Notes under the pieces: generated by a model | What the model saw: the letters and a program-made list of their open reading frames with translations, nothing else | Databases searched by the model: none | What the model was told of the DNA's origin: nothing | In this document: piece by piece, positions 25,917 through 34,584 of the stretch | How the letters are laid out: each line of letters starts with the position of its first letter | Numbering within the stretch: position 1 is the stretch's first letter | Translations under genes and position numbers: made by a program | DNA from: Pelosinus sp. | Lineage (GTDB): Bacteria; Bacillota; Negativicutes; Propionisporales; Propionisporaceae | Reading direction: 5' to 3' | NCBI GenBank assembly: GCA_021372375.1 | Contig: JAJFUN010000078.1 | Coordinates: forward strand, 40,421-104,420 | DNA: 64,000 bases

Positions 25917-26750
25917 CTAATACTCAAGCACTAACCCTACGCCAAAATCTTTAGTATCAACAACTTGCGATAATTCAATCTTGGAATATAAATCCGTACA
26001 ATGTCCCGCATACATAACACCGATCTGCTGTCTCTTTAAATATTCAATTGTACTATTCATTTGGCTACGGCTTGGTTTTAAAAGATGAAATCCGCCAATA
26101 ATAGCACATATTCTATCCTCGTTACATACTTTTTTGGCATATTCAATAATATTGCAAATGCCTGCATGAGAACATCCTGTAATTATTACCAGCCCGCGGT
26201 CAGACCTATATACTAGAGCAGAATCATCAAGTACAAAGTCCTTGTGCCAAATTCCATCCCTTTTCGTTTCGCCTATTGGCTGTATTGCTTCAAATGAATT
26301 ACTCCTCCCAACTTCACCTAGGAATAGTAATTTATCCGATAGCTTTACAGGGCTTTTGCTAAGTGTTAATGAAAATACACTTGCTAATTGACTCGCTGAA
26401 AGCATTGAACCGATCAATGCTCCTTGTTCCCTTTTTTCTAAAAAAGCATCAGGGTGGGCAACTATGGTCGGCAGATGAAACCTATGACCTTCGCAGCCAG
26501 CTTCCGTGTATAGTTTAACCAATTCGCCCAAGCCCCAGGTATGGTCATTATGACCATGTGAGACAACAATTCTGTCAAGCATTTTAAGATCAATGCCCAT
26601 TTTATTGGCATTTTTTAGAAATAGATCTGAATATCCCACATCAAATAGAATGTTTTCACCTTCACATTCAATAAAGTAGGATACCGCTGGTTCCCCTTGG
26701 AAGTACCTATCAATTATTGTATTATTATCAACTAAAACGGTCAGCTTCAT
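25917..26750 (-). CDS. MBL-fold hydrolase, dihydropterin-synthase-like subfamily
   Basis: A 277-residue metallo-beta-lactamase-fold protein. The motif VVSHGHNDHTWGL near residue 58 gives the zinc ligands; the later GLVIITGCSHAGICNIIEYA, AIIGGFHLL and MYAGHCTD are hallmarks of the archaeal-type 7,8-dihydropterin-6-methyl-4-(beta-ribofuranosyl)-aminobenzene 5'-phosphate synthase-like subfamily. In bacteria the substrate is unknown. Start at 26750 follows CAAGGAGGC; the longer frame to 26777 is not needed. Single gene, separated from the permease by a terminator. Confidence 0.85.
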   Translation of the reverse strand: MKLTVLVDNNTIIDRYFQGEPAVSYFIECEGENILFDVGYSDLFLKNANKMGIDLKMLDRIVVSHGHNDHTWGLGELVKLYTEAGCEGHRFHLPTIVAHPDAFLEKREQGALIGSMLSASQLASVFSLTLSKSPVKLSDKLLFLGEVGRSNSFEAIQPIGETKRDGIWHKDFVLDDSALVYRSDRGLVIITGCSHAGICNIIEYAKKVCNEDRICAIIGGFHLLKPSRSQMNSTIEYLKRQQIGVMYAGHCTDLYSKIELSQVVDTKDFGVGLVLEY

Positions 26751-26843
26751 ATAGCCTCCTTGACTTACTTTCGCCATGTTTTTTTAGTATACCACACCAA
26801 TAACAAGAGAAGCAGCCAACCATCCCTGTGCTGCTCAAAACGT

Positions 26844-26884
26844 CAAAAAGAGGGTATCGCGTTTTGTGCGATACCCCCTTTTTG
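26844..26884. terminator. Bidirectional terminator after the amino-acid permease
   Basis: CAAAAAGAGGGTATCGC pairs with GCGATACCCCCTTTTTG over a short TTTTGT loop. It lies two bases beyond the permease stop on the minus strand and also backs the start of the metallo-hydrolase transcript. Confidence 0.88.
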
Positions 26885-26885
26885 A

Positions 26886-28250
26886 CTAATTGTTTACTTG
26901 TTTTTTATTGATGCCAAAGATATAATAACACACCATGATAATTGCACAAAATACTGCGCCGGCAATCAATCCGCCTTGCGTATCCTCATTGAACCACATG
27001 CCGACTAGTACAAACAGTAAAAACAGCAGGGTAATATAATTGCTGAAAGGAAACAGTACGGATTTAAACGGATGGGATGCTATTTGATCCTTCCATTTCT
27101 TTCTAAACTTCAGCTGACTAATACAAAGAACAATCCACGGAGCCGTACCGGGGAGAATGCTAGCGCTATAGATATACACAAATAGTTTGGAATTGGGATA
27201 AACATAGTTAAATAATACACCGAGCAGCAGGCACCCCATGGTGGCTTTGATGCTGTTACTAGGAACACCGCTTGAGGAAACCCGGCCTAAAAATTTTGGC
27301 GCCTGGCCATTTTGCGCCAGCGTATAAAGCATTCTGCCTGCGCTATATATGCCGCTGTTGCAGCCAGACATTGCAGCAGTAAGCACGACAAAATTGATAA
27401 TGCCGGCAGCGGACGCAATGCCTACTTTGGCAAAGGTCATAACAAATGGACTGCCGATAGAGCCGATTTCATTCCAAGGAAAAATGGCTAAAATGACAAA
27501 GATTGCGCCCACATAAAAGATCAGAATACGCCAGATGATATTTTTTATGGCTTTGCGCAGCGTATTTTGCGGATCCTCGGCTTCGCCGGCAGTAATCCCG
27601 ACCAGTTCAACGCCCTGATATGCGGCAGTTACCAGGCACAAGGCAAATAAAAAGCCTTGCCAGCCCCCGGCAAAGAACCCGCCGTTAACATACAAATTGG
27701 CGATTCCCATAGCCTGTCCGTTATTGCCGATGCCAAAAAAGATTACGCCTGCGCCGATTACCAGCATGGCTACAATTGTAACAACCTTAATCAAAGCAAA
27801 CCAAAATTCAAATTCGCCATAGTACTTTACCGAAACCAAATTAGCTGTAGCCACGATGGCTACGCCAATCAGCGCCGGTATCCACTGCGCCAAATCAGGA
27901 AACCAATAATTCATATAAATTCCAATTGCCGTAACCTCAGACATGCCTACCGTTACCCACAAAAACCAATAACACCATGCCGTCAAATATCCTGCCCAAG
28001 GGCTTATGTACTTATGCGCGTAGGTAGCAAATGATCCGGTAACTGGTTCTAAATACAGCATTTCTCCCATCACACGCATTACAAAAAACATAATAATGCC
28101 AGCCAGTGCATAAGCAAGCATTACCGAAGGACCGGCCCACTTGATGGTACTCGCCGAGCCCATAAAAAGACCGACGCCAATAGTTCCACCTAAGGCAATG
28201 AGCTCAATATGGCGGGCCTTGAGTCCACGGCTCAGTTCTGTTTCTTTCAT
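26886..28250 (-). CDS. Amino-acid permease, APC superfamily
   Basis: Proton-coupled amino-acid importer of the inner membrane, 454 residues with twelve predicted segments. The start region [20 protein letters not shown] and VGLFMGSA are typical of the AAT branch (GabP, ProY, YtnA-like). [19 protein letters not shown] and the [20 protein letters not shown] stretch also fit. The ATG at 28250 has AAAGGA nine bases upstream and lies about 55 bases after the predicted transcript start; the longer frame from 28322 would start before transcription. The specific amino acid cannot be told. Confidence 0.88.
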   Translation of the reverse strand: MKETELSRGLKARHIELIALGGTIGVGLFMGSASTIKWAGPSVMLAYALAGIIMFFVMRVMGEMLYLEPVTGSFATYAHKYISPWAGYLTAWCYWFLWVTVGMSEVTAIGIYMNYWFPDLAQWIPALIGVAIVATANLVSVKYYGEFEFWFALIKVVTIVAMLVIGAGVIFFGIGNNGQAMGIANLYVNGGFFAGGWQGFLFALCLVTAAYQGVELVGITAGEAEDPQNTLRKAIKNIIWRILIFYVGAIFVILAIFPWNEIGSIGSPFVMTFAKVGIASAAGIINFVVLTAAMSGCNSGIYSAGRMLYTLAQNGQAPKFLGRVSSSGVPSNSIKATMGCLLLGVLFNYVYPNSKLFVYIYSASILPGTAPWIVLCISQLKFRKKWKDQIASHPFKSVLFPFSNYITLLFLLFVLVGMWFNEDTQGGLIAGAVFCAIIMVCYYIFGINKKQVNN

Positions 28251-28313
28251 TCTATCGTTCCTTTCTTCGTATATTGTTGTGAATTTTATATCTTCTAATA
28301 CACCAACCGTTCT

Positions 28314-28342
28314 ATTATCCATGAATTTTTTTCAATTGTCAA
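28314..28342 (-). promoter_or_regulatory. Sigma-A promoter for the amino-acid permease
   Basis: Minus-strand TTGACA (28337-28342) and GATAAT (28314-28319) are 17 bases apart. This fixes the permease start at 28250 rather than further upstream. Confidence 0.8.
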
Positions 28343-28442
28343 ATTTGAGGGTATTTTGTACTAATTTGTAAATTGTGCGTTTTCCCATAGCATTTTTGTC
28401 CATCCTAGTACTATACTATGCACTGATATAAATTATGTTATC

Positions 28443-28537
28443 CAAAAAAGCCCCCGCATTCCGCGAGAGCCTCCCCTTCCTGTCTGCACCTCCAACTGTG
28501 CATAGCAATTTTCTTACATTGATTAAAGCAGGAAAAT
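28443..28537 (-). ncRNA. Candidate structured RNA with intrinsic terminator
   Basis: On the minus strand, TTTTCCTGC (28529-28537) can pair with the CAGGAAG at 28476-28482, enclosing a TGCAC/GTGCA hairpin (28485-28502). Directly after comes a GC-rich stem (GCTCTCGC with GCGGGGGC, using G-U pairs) and TTTTTT (28443-28472). No minus-strand gene ends here, and the permease promoter lies downstream, so this may be a small RNA or an orphan leader. No known riboswitch motif recognised. Confidence 0.35.
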
Positions 28538-28607
28538 AGTAGAACTACCAACAATACTACTAATAATAAATATAGACTTTCTGTCACCAAATATAAGGAG
28601 AACTACC

Positions 28608-29333
28608 ATGATTACATACGCACACCGAGGTGCACGCGCCTATGCACCTGAAAATACAATGGCCGCTTTTACTAAAGCACTAGATCTGAAGGCCGATGGC
28701 ATCGAACTGGATGTCCAGACCACCAAAGACGGCGAGATCGTCATTTGTCACGATCATGCTATTGATCGCACCAGTAATGGTACAGGCTGGATTCGCGACT
28801 TTACCTTGTCTGAGCTCAAAAAGTTAGACTTTGGTTCTTGGTTTGACCAGCATTTTGCCGGAGAAGCCATGCCAACCTTTGCTGAATTTTTTGCCTGGTA
28901 CCTAAAAACTCCGCTGCTCTTAAATATTGAAATTAAAAATGGTCCGGTTATTTATGACAATATTGAAGCAGAATTACTCAATATAATGAAGACCATTGCT
29001 CCTAAGAGCTTTGATCTATATAACCGCATAATCATATCCTCGTTTTATCACCCGTCCTTATGCAAAATTAAAGAGCTTGACGCACAATTTAAAACCGGAG
29101 TATTATTTTCCGCTCGTCCTGTTGATGTTCTCAGCCTAATTAAGCAAACAAACGCCGACTACCTGCATCCACATTGGCATTACCTTGATTCAGACTGGAT
29201 CAAAGAAGCCCGTGAAGCCGGCATCGGCGTCAATAGTTATACTGTCAATACACCCGAAGAATTTGCTTTCGTGGCTCCGCTAAACATTACCGGAATCTTT
29301 AGTGATTATCCCGATCGCTGGCTAAAGAGCTAA
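28608..29333 (+). CDS. glpQ: Glycerophosphodiester phosphodiesterase GlpQ family
   Basis: Hydrolyses glycerophosphodiesters to glycerol 3-phosphate and an alcohol. The 241-residue protein has the family start ITYAHRGARAYAPENTMAAF, with the catalytic His-Arg, then DGIELDVQTTKDGEIVICHD, with the metal-binding acidic residues and second histidine. LLNIEIKNG and VNSYTVNTPEEF follow. There is no signal peptide, so it is the short cytoplasmic (UgpQ-like) type. AAGGAG precedes the ATG. Stands alone between divergent and convergent genes. Confidence 0.92.
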   Translation: MITYAHRGARAYAPENTMAAFTKALDLKADGIELDVQTTKDGEIVICHDHAIDRTSNGTGWIRDFTLSELKKLDFGSWFDQHFAGEAMPTFAEFFAWYLKTPLLLNIEIKNGPVIYDNIEAELLNIMKTIAPKSFDLYNRIIISSFYHPSLCKIKELDAQFKTGVLFSARPVDVLSLIKQTNADYLHPHWHYLDSDWIKEAREAGIGVNSYTVNTPEEFAFVAPLNITGIFSDYPDRWLKS

Positions 29334-29357
29334 CTTTCAAACAAAGCGCGAGCAGCT

Positions 29358-30287
29358 TTATTTTCCATTCTCAGGCACAGCAAAAAAATCAGCTACAATT
29401 TTAGAAGCTTGGGCAATTAACTTGTCATCGTATTTAGCTTCTTTTATATCATGTGTTGATAATATAGCAATAAAGATTGGTTTTCTACCAAGCGGCCTTA
29501 CCATAGCAATATCGTTTCGTCTGCCATAGGGCCCGCTTCCGCTTTTGTCAGCAACAACCCACTCCGCTGGTACCCCAGCGCGAATCAGTGTACTCCCTAC
29601 TGTATTTCCTGTCATCCAGTCTATGAGAATTCTTTGCTTCTCCTCCGATAATATATTTCCCGTTGTATATGCCTTTAAATCAAATACCAGTTGTCTTGGT
29701 GTAGTTGTATCCTGAATATCACCTGGCAATGTTTCATTTAGCTCGGGTTCAATGCGCGCCGGCTGAGTAATTGTGTCCCCTAATTGAACAAGCGCTGCTT
29801 TAAGGCCAGCCGGTCCACCTATGTGACGAAACAACAAATTGGCTGCTGTATTATCACTAAAACGCAAGGCAGCATTGCAAAGTTCTGCAAGTGACATGCC
29901 TTTATCTACATTGTTTTTGGTAATTGGCGCATACGACAGGATATCATCTTTACTGTACTTCACTACCTGTTTAAGCTCTGCTAATGAATCCTGCCTTAAA
30001 ATAGCACCCACTGCTAAAATTTTAAAAGTAGAGCAATAGGCAAAGCGGTCATCTGCCTGAAAAGCAACTTCTTCATTGGTTTCGGTATCCAATGCATATA
30101 CACCAAGTTTGGCGCCATACGCATTTTCAAGGGCTAAGAATTGCGCGTTGCAGGCTTCATCAGATATCGCATCAACTGGATGCTGCGCAGTTGCTTGTCC
30201 ACCAGCAATAAAAGAGAAGAACACCAGCATAAGCACAATAACTTTATACCATTTTACTTTACTTTTTACACATCTAAAAGTCCTCAT
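29358..30287 (-). CDS. Class A beta-lactamase
   Basis: Exported serine beta-lactamase, 309 residues. A signal sequence ending GGQATAQ is followed by the mature enzyme. The active-site motifs are all present: S-T-F-K in FAYCSTFKIL, S-D-N in RFSDNTAANLL, the omega-loop EPELNE with the general-base glutamate, and K-S-G in VVADKSGSGPYG. Spacing is that of class A penicillinases or extended-spectrum types; the specificity cannot be deduced. AAGAGGTG precedes the ATG. No BlaI/BlaR regulator genes lie nearby, so expression is probably constitutive or low. Confidence 0.93.
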   Translation of the reverse strand: MRTFRCVKSKVKWYKVIVLMLVFFSFIAGGQATAQHPVDAISDEACNAQFLALENAYGAKLGVYALDTETNEEVAFQADDRFAYCSTFKILAVGAILRQDSLAELKQVVKYSKDDILSYAPITKNNVDKGMSLAELCNAALRFSDNTAANLLFRHIGGPAGLKAALVQLGDTITQPARIEPELNETLPGDIQDTTTPRQLVFDLKAYTTGNILSEEKQRILIDWMTGNTVGSTLIRAGVPAEWVVADKSGSGPYGRRNDIAMVRPLGRKPIFIAILSTHDIKEAKYDDKLIAQASKIVADFFAVPENGK

Positions 30288-30488
30288 ATAAACACCTCTT
30301 TCTTTAATTTATTTCTATGTCGAAATTAGGGTTTCCTTTAATTGTATATAAGATTCTTTAAATGGGTTTATCTTTTCATTTTTATGTACCCTATCCTGTA
30401 GAAACAGCCCCACAGAAGAGCAAACAATTATGGAACAAATGTTTCAAACTGTGCAAACCCCCATCAATGAGATACGCATGCAATAGTG

Positions 30489-30540
30489 CAAAATACAAAA
30501 ATAAAGCAGCAAAAACAGCTGCTTTATTTTTGTATTTTGT
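30489..30540. terminator. Bidirectional terminator after the alcohol dehydrogenase
   Basis: CAAAATACAAAAATAAAGCA and its near-exact complement form a long stem closed by GCAGC/GCTGC. It lies 23 bases beyond the stop of the minus-strand dehydrogenase. The rest of 30288-30562 holds only the beta-lactamase 5' region. Confidence 0.85.
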
Positions 30541-30562
30541 ATATATTCTTCGCAGTTTCTAT

Positions 30563-31738
30563 TTACAACATTAACCGATAAATAGCAACCAAATCATTTT
30601 TACTCAATGAAGCAAAACCGCCGATAGTCCCCTTGCGTCCATCTCCATAGCAGGCAGTATGCGCCATTTTTTCAATATCTTCTTCCTTGGCTCCAAGTCC
30701 GGCAAAGTCAGTTGGCATGCCTATCGATTGTAAAAATTGTTTCAATGCAGCAATTCCCGCTTTAGCAGTATTTTCGGGCTGGGCAAAATCCATTTGACAG
30801 CCCCATACGCGAACAGCCAGCTGGGCAAATCGATTAATATCATGTTTCATGTTATAAGTCATCCATGCGGGAAATACAACAGCCAAGCCCGCCCCATGCG
30901 CACAGTCATAAATGGCAGAAAGCTCGTGTTCGATATCATGACTTGCCCAATCCTGCGCTCTGCCGACGCCGCAGGAATTATTATGCGCCATCATACCTGC
31001 CCACATGATGTTAGCTAGCGCTTGATAATTGTTGGTATCCTTTATTACACGCGGAGCCTCATGAATCATTGCCAGCAATAAACCCTCAATCATTCTATCT
31101 GTTACCTCAACTTCTTGTGTTGTGGTAAAATAACGCTCGAATAAATGGGCCATTATATCCGTTATCCCACAGGCGATTTGATAGGGCGATAAGGTCTGCG
31201 TTAAGGCAGGATTCAAAACAGAAAATGCCGGTCTGAGCGCTTCTCCGGTTGCGCCGCGTTTATACATACCATTTTCATTGGTAATTACGGCGTCAGGCGA
31301 ACCTTCACTTCCTGCGGCTGAAATAGTCAGAATGGTACCTATCGGCAAGGCTTTAGTTATAACCTTCCCTTGAAAATAGTCCCAAAAATCACCCTCGTAA
31401 ACAACACCTGCCGCAATTGCTTTGGCGGAATCGATAGTGCTGCCGCCGCCAACAGCAAGTACAAAATCAACTTTTTCTTTTCGGCAGAGGTCAATCCCTG
31501 TATAGACAAGTCCACTTCGTGGATTTGGTTTTACACCACCAAGTTCGACAAATTCTATTCCCTCATTTTCCAGTGAAGCCTTTACCCTAGCTAAAAGTCC
31601 TGAACGTACTACTGAGCCTCCGCCATAATGAATCAAGACCTTACTTGCACCAAAACGTCTTACATATTTTCCAGCCTTACTTTCCTCGTCCTTACCAAAT
31701 ACAAAATAGGTGGGACTGTAAAATACGAAATTTTCCAT
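30563..31738 (-). CDS. Iron-containing alcohol dehydrogenase (YqhD/BdhA-like)
   Basis: NAD(P)H-dependent reduction of aldehydes to alcohols in the cytoplasm. The 391-residue protein belongs to the butanol-dehydrogenase/YqhD branch of group III dehydrogenases: the start FVFYSPTYFVFGKD, the nucleotide motif AVGGGSTIDSAKAIAAG, and metal-binding residues in CGITDIMAHLFERYF and DCAHGAGLAVVFPAWM. The C-terminus ends NDLVAIYRLML. Single gene, preceded by a HxlR-type regulator that may control it; such regulators often respond to electrophilic aldehydes. Confidence 0.92.
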   Translation of the reverse strand: MENFVFYSPTYFVFGKDEESKAGKYVRRFGASKVLIHYGGGSVVRSGLLARVKASLENEGIEFVELGGVKPNPRSGLVYTGIDLCRKEKVDFVLAVGGGSTIDSAKAIAAGVVYEGDFWDYFQGKVITKALPIGTILTISAAGSEGSPDAVITNENGMYKRGATGEALRPAFSVLNPALTQTLSPYQIACGITDIMAHLFERYFTTTQEVEVTDRMIEGLLLAMIHEAPRVIKDTNNYQALANIMWAGMMAHNNSCGVGRAQDWASHDIEHELSAIYDCAHGAGLAVVFPAWMTYNMKHDINRFAQLAVRVWGCQMDFAQPENTAKAGIAALKQFLQSIGMPTDFAGLGAKEEDIEKMAHTACYGDGRKGTIGGFASLSKNDLVAIYRLML

Positions 31739-31845
31739 ATACTTCTCCTTCTTTTCATTGGTTCTATATAAATAAAATTATAAATACTTAGAAAAATATT
31801 ACAAGAAGGCACATTATTGTTCCCTAGCCACCACAATGTACCCTT

Positions 31846-32214
31846 TCAGTCAGTACAATCACATTGCTTATTGGTAACTTCAAATCTGTCACCAATATTC
31901 TTTTGGCCCCATTCACACATTAACTCTAAAATGGGATACAGTGATTTTCCTAGCTCTGTAACTGAATACTCAACTTTTGGCGGTATATCAGCATAAACGG
32001 TACGCACGATTAAACCGTCTGCTTCCATATCCCGCAACTGCATTGTCAATGTTTTTTTAGGTATATTCCAAACAAAACTTTGCAATTCACAATATCGCTT
32101 TTTTCCATTCTCAATCAAGTACTGCAAAATCAGCGGTTTACATTTACCGCCGATCATTTTGAGTGTTATCTCCATTTCACAGGAAACTACTATTTTCTCT
32201 TTCGTCTCTACCAC
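31846..32214 (-). CDS. HxlR family transcriptional regulator
   Basis: A 122-residue winged-helix regulator. Family marks are EMEITLKMIGGKCKPLILQY, KRYCELQSFVWNIPKKTLTM and QLRDMEADGLIVRTVYADIP, followed by VEYSVTELGKSL. Cysteines at residues 12, 25 and in RYCEL could allow redox or electrophile sensing as in YodB/QorR relatives. The start is uncertain: the GTG at 32214 has little space after a GAGG, and translation might begin at the next ATG. A CATACT-GT-AGTATG palindrome just upstream is a likely autoregulatory site. Confidence 0.85.
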   Translation of the reverse strand: MVETKEKIVVSCEMEITLKMIGGKCKPLILQYLIENGKKRYCELQSFVWNIPKKTLTMQLRDMEADGLIVRTVYADIPPKVEYSVTELGKSLYPILELMCEWGQKNIGDRFEVTNKQCDCTD

Positions 32215-32216
32215 CT

Positions 32217-32230
32217 CATACTGTAGTATG
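32217..32230. promoter_or_regulatory. Candidate HxlR operator
   Basis: CATACT and AGTATG form a perfect six-base inverted repeat with a two-base centre, directly in front of the hxlR-like gene. Position and symmetry fit an autoregulatory operator; the protein-site link is inference. Confidence 0.45.
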
Positions 32231-32354
32231 TATCTCTATAAAAATACAACCAAAGTCGGCAATTTTTAATTAATAAGCCGGGAAATGATTTTTCACTTCA
32301 TCCCCACCGGCTTATTAATGTCTCTTCATTACGTATTCAACTGAGAAACCTTAC

Positions 32355-32942
32355 TTAATCTTTTCTCTCAGCAATTATGGCATACATTTCAGAATTGAGG
32401 TCAAATTGCTGAACAATATTAAATCCACACTCCAATAAAGCCTCGGCTACCGCTTTATTATCCAGTCTATGCTCTATTGGCGGTCCCATTAAACCCTGCT
32501 TTTTAGTCCATTCAATAATGAATACTCTTCCTGATATCTTCAATATTCTTCTTATCTCTCGAAAAAAGGCAAACGGATCTTCTGCCTCGTGAACAACTAG
32601 ACTAACTAATGCGTATTTCACTGTTTTATCTTCTAATAGGAAATCATTTTCCTGGCCTTGTATTACTTCCACGTTAGTTAAATCATTACTTTTGATCTTA
32701 CCTTGTACTTCAGCAAGCATTTCCGGTATAACATCTATTGCATAAACTTTACCGCTTGTACCAACCATCCGCGCAGCAGGCAAGGTAAAATAACCAATCC
32801 CGCAGCCTATATCAGCTAAAATATCTCCTTCAGCTAAGCCTAACTTACGTAAGGTTTCCTCCGGCGGAAGAAGTTTACGCCGCTCAGGATTATCTAGTTT
32901 TTGTTTAGCATTAACATTAAACTTATGAACCATATTACTCAC
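32355..32942 (-). CDS. SAM-dependent methyltransferase, class I
   Basis: A 195-residue Rossmann methyltransferase. The SAM-binding glycine motif is ILADIGCGIGYFTLPAARMV near residue 38, followed by an acidic strand end VYAIDVIPEML and ALVSLVVHEAEDPFAFFREI at motif IV, then FIIEWTKKQG. It is UbiE/Methyltransf_11-like; the substrate cannot be inferred. The N-terminus HKFNVNAKQKLDNPERRKLL is a family-typical lead. Single gene with no operon partner. Confidence 0.87.
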   Translation of the reverse strand: MSNMVHKFNVNAKQKLDNPERRKLLPPEETLRKLGLAEGDILADIGCGIGYFTLPAARMVGTSGKVYAIDVIPEMLAEVQGKIKSNDLTNVEVIQGQENDFLLEDKTVKYALVSLVVHEAEDPFAFFREIRRILKISGRVFIIEWTKKQGLMGPPIEHRLDNKAVAEALLECGFNIVQQFDLNSEMYAIIAERKD

Positions 32943-33128
32943 CCTTTCATAACCTCATCATACTAATAATACCACGCAAGTTCTAAACATATGTACTTTT
33001 AGAATTTTAAAATTAATATACCAGAAATAATACCAATATAATAAAATATGGGGTAAAAAAAGTAAAGAATCTAATTATAGTTAAAAGTTATTAGAACGCT
33101 TCTAAATGACATAATTAAGCATTGTCAC

Positions 33129-34376
33129 TTAGACTAATTTCAGATCTTCTACGACTAATAAATTTAAGCGTTTGGCTAACCATTTCGTAGTAGTCGCCTG
33201 GATTGTAATAGTAGCTAGAATAGCTAAGAAAACTACCGAAGAAATAACTTCTATGTTTTCTATTCCACTACCAGATAGCATACCAACTAATGCCGCCGGT
33301 ATTACACCTGTTTCTCTGGTCCAAAACATAAACAAAATTTCATTTCTTTCCCATTTTGCTTTTCTATCAGGCAGTGTACAGCATAGCACAGCAATAGGCC
33401 TGGCAATAAACATAAAAACAGCAACGACTGCTAACCCAGGCAGTAAATACTCAAGCAGCAAAGCAAAGTCAACATGGCTCCCGAGCAGCATGAATATTGC
33501 TATTCGTAGTAGCAGTGATGCAATATGGATAAAGCTATGAATTCCATCATGACTCTCTTCTCTCATAGTCCAGCCAAATTCGTCTAAATTGCCAAATACC
33601 AGTCCCGCAATAAATACAGCCATAAAGCCGCTAGCGCCAAAATGCTCAGCCGTCATATAGGATGCTATAATAACAGGCAGCATAATAACCTGCGCATACT
33701 CAGAAAATATATCAGTTGATTTGTCAGTTACCAGAAATCCTGCTGCCAAGCCGTAAAATAAGCCAACCAGGATGCCGCCCCCGGCCATAATGAGAAATTT
33801 TATTAAACTGCCGGCAATAGACAATTCTCCTGTTGCAATAACGCCAAGGATAGTAAACGTAGTTATTGCTCCTGTCGCGTCATTAAATGCTGATTCGCTT
33901 AATACTGTCTGCGCTAAACGCTCCTTAATCTTGACCGACAGAAAAATCGGCACTAAAGTTGCTGGGTCTGTAGGAGCAATAATCGCCGCCAACAAAAAAG
34001 CATACATTAGCCCAATGCCAAGTACCATATGCACCGTAAAACCTACAATAGCCACCATAATAAGCACACTGAGGGTCGCCGCTAATAGTAATGTCAGCCA
34101 GACATTTTTTAAGACGCTGAAACTAACGCCTAATCCGCCGTGAAATAGTAGTATGGAAGCCCCCAACGTTAAAACAAGCTGATTTACGGGCGAATCGATC
34201 GCAATTGCTATCAAATTTAATCCTGAAGGGCCTAATAGTACGCCAGCCGCTACATACAACACGATATCAGGAACTTTTATATAGCCGGCTAATTTTCCAA
34301 AAACAGCACCGATAATAAAAATCATGGCAAAAATAATTAATACTTGATTGGCTACAACAACGGCGTGATTTTCCAT
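33129..34376 (-). CDS. Cation/proton antiporter, CPA1 (NhaP-type)
   Basis: Inner-membrane Na+(or K+)/H+ exchanger, 415 residues with about twelve membrane segments. CPA1 signatures are LLAAIIAPTDPATLVPIFLS and LSESAFNDATGAITTFTILG, containing the Asn-Asp pair of the ion site, and FGASGFMAVFIAGLVFGN. There is no cytosolic regulatory domain. AGGAGG precedes the ATG. A terminator separates it from upstream pilT, so it has its own promoter. Confidence 0.9.
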   Translation of the reverse strand: MENHAVVVANQVLIIFAMIFIIGAVFGKLAGYIKVPDIVLYVAAGVLLGPSGLNLIAIAIDSPVNQLVLTLGASILLFHGGLGVSFSVLKNVWLTLLLAATLSVLIMVAIVGFTVHMVLGIGLMYAFLLAAIIAPTDPATLVPIFLSVKIKERLAQTVLSESAFNDATGAITTFTILGVIATGELSIAGSLIKFLIMAGGGILVGLFYGLAAGFLVTDKSTDIFSEYAQVIMLPVIIASYMTAEHFGASGFMAVFIAGLVFGNLDEFGWTMREESHDGIHSFIHIASLLLRIAIFMLLGSHVDFALLLEYLLPGLAVVAVFMFIARPIAVLCCTLPDRKAKWERNEILFMFWTRETGVIPAALVGMLSGSGIENIEVISSVVFLAILATITIQATTTKWLAKRLNLLVVEDLKLV

Positions 34377-34393
34377 ATCCCAATCCTCCTAAA

Positions 34394-34440
34394 ATCAAAA
34401 AAATCAGAAGAAGTCCTTGGTGCAGACTCCTCCTGATTAT
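34394..34440 (-). terminator. Terminator between pilT and the antiporter
   Basis: On the minus strand ATCAGGAGGAGTC pairs with GACTTCTTCTGAT (G-U pairs included), followed by seven Ts. It is placed downstream of pilT and just ahead of the antiporter start. Confidence 0.75.
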
Positions 34441-34584
34441 CATGACATTTTTTATTTTAAATTATAGCAAAAACTGTTTAAGATAGCTACATAAAATAAT
34501 TTTACAAGATCTTTACCAGCAAAAATGAATCTCATTAGCTTACTGTACACTCCGCTGTTTCTATGCTCCTCTTGTTTACAAACA

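Noticed and set aside
25752..25934. 60-codon plus-strand frame
   Set aside because: It lies within the degenerate repeats and runs into the 3' end of the metallo-hydrolase gene.
29358..30287. Carbapenemase-type disulfide in the beta-lactamase
   Set aside because: A cysteine precedes the active serine, but the partner position after KSG is a glycine, so the C69-C238 bridge of those enzymes is not supported.
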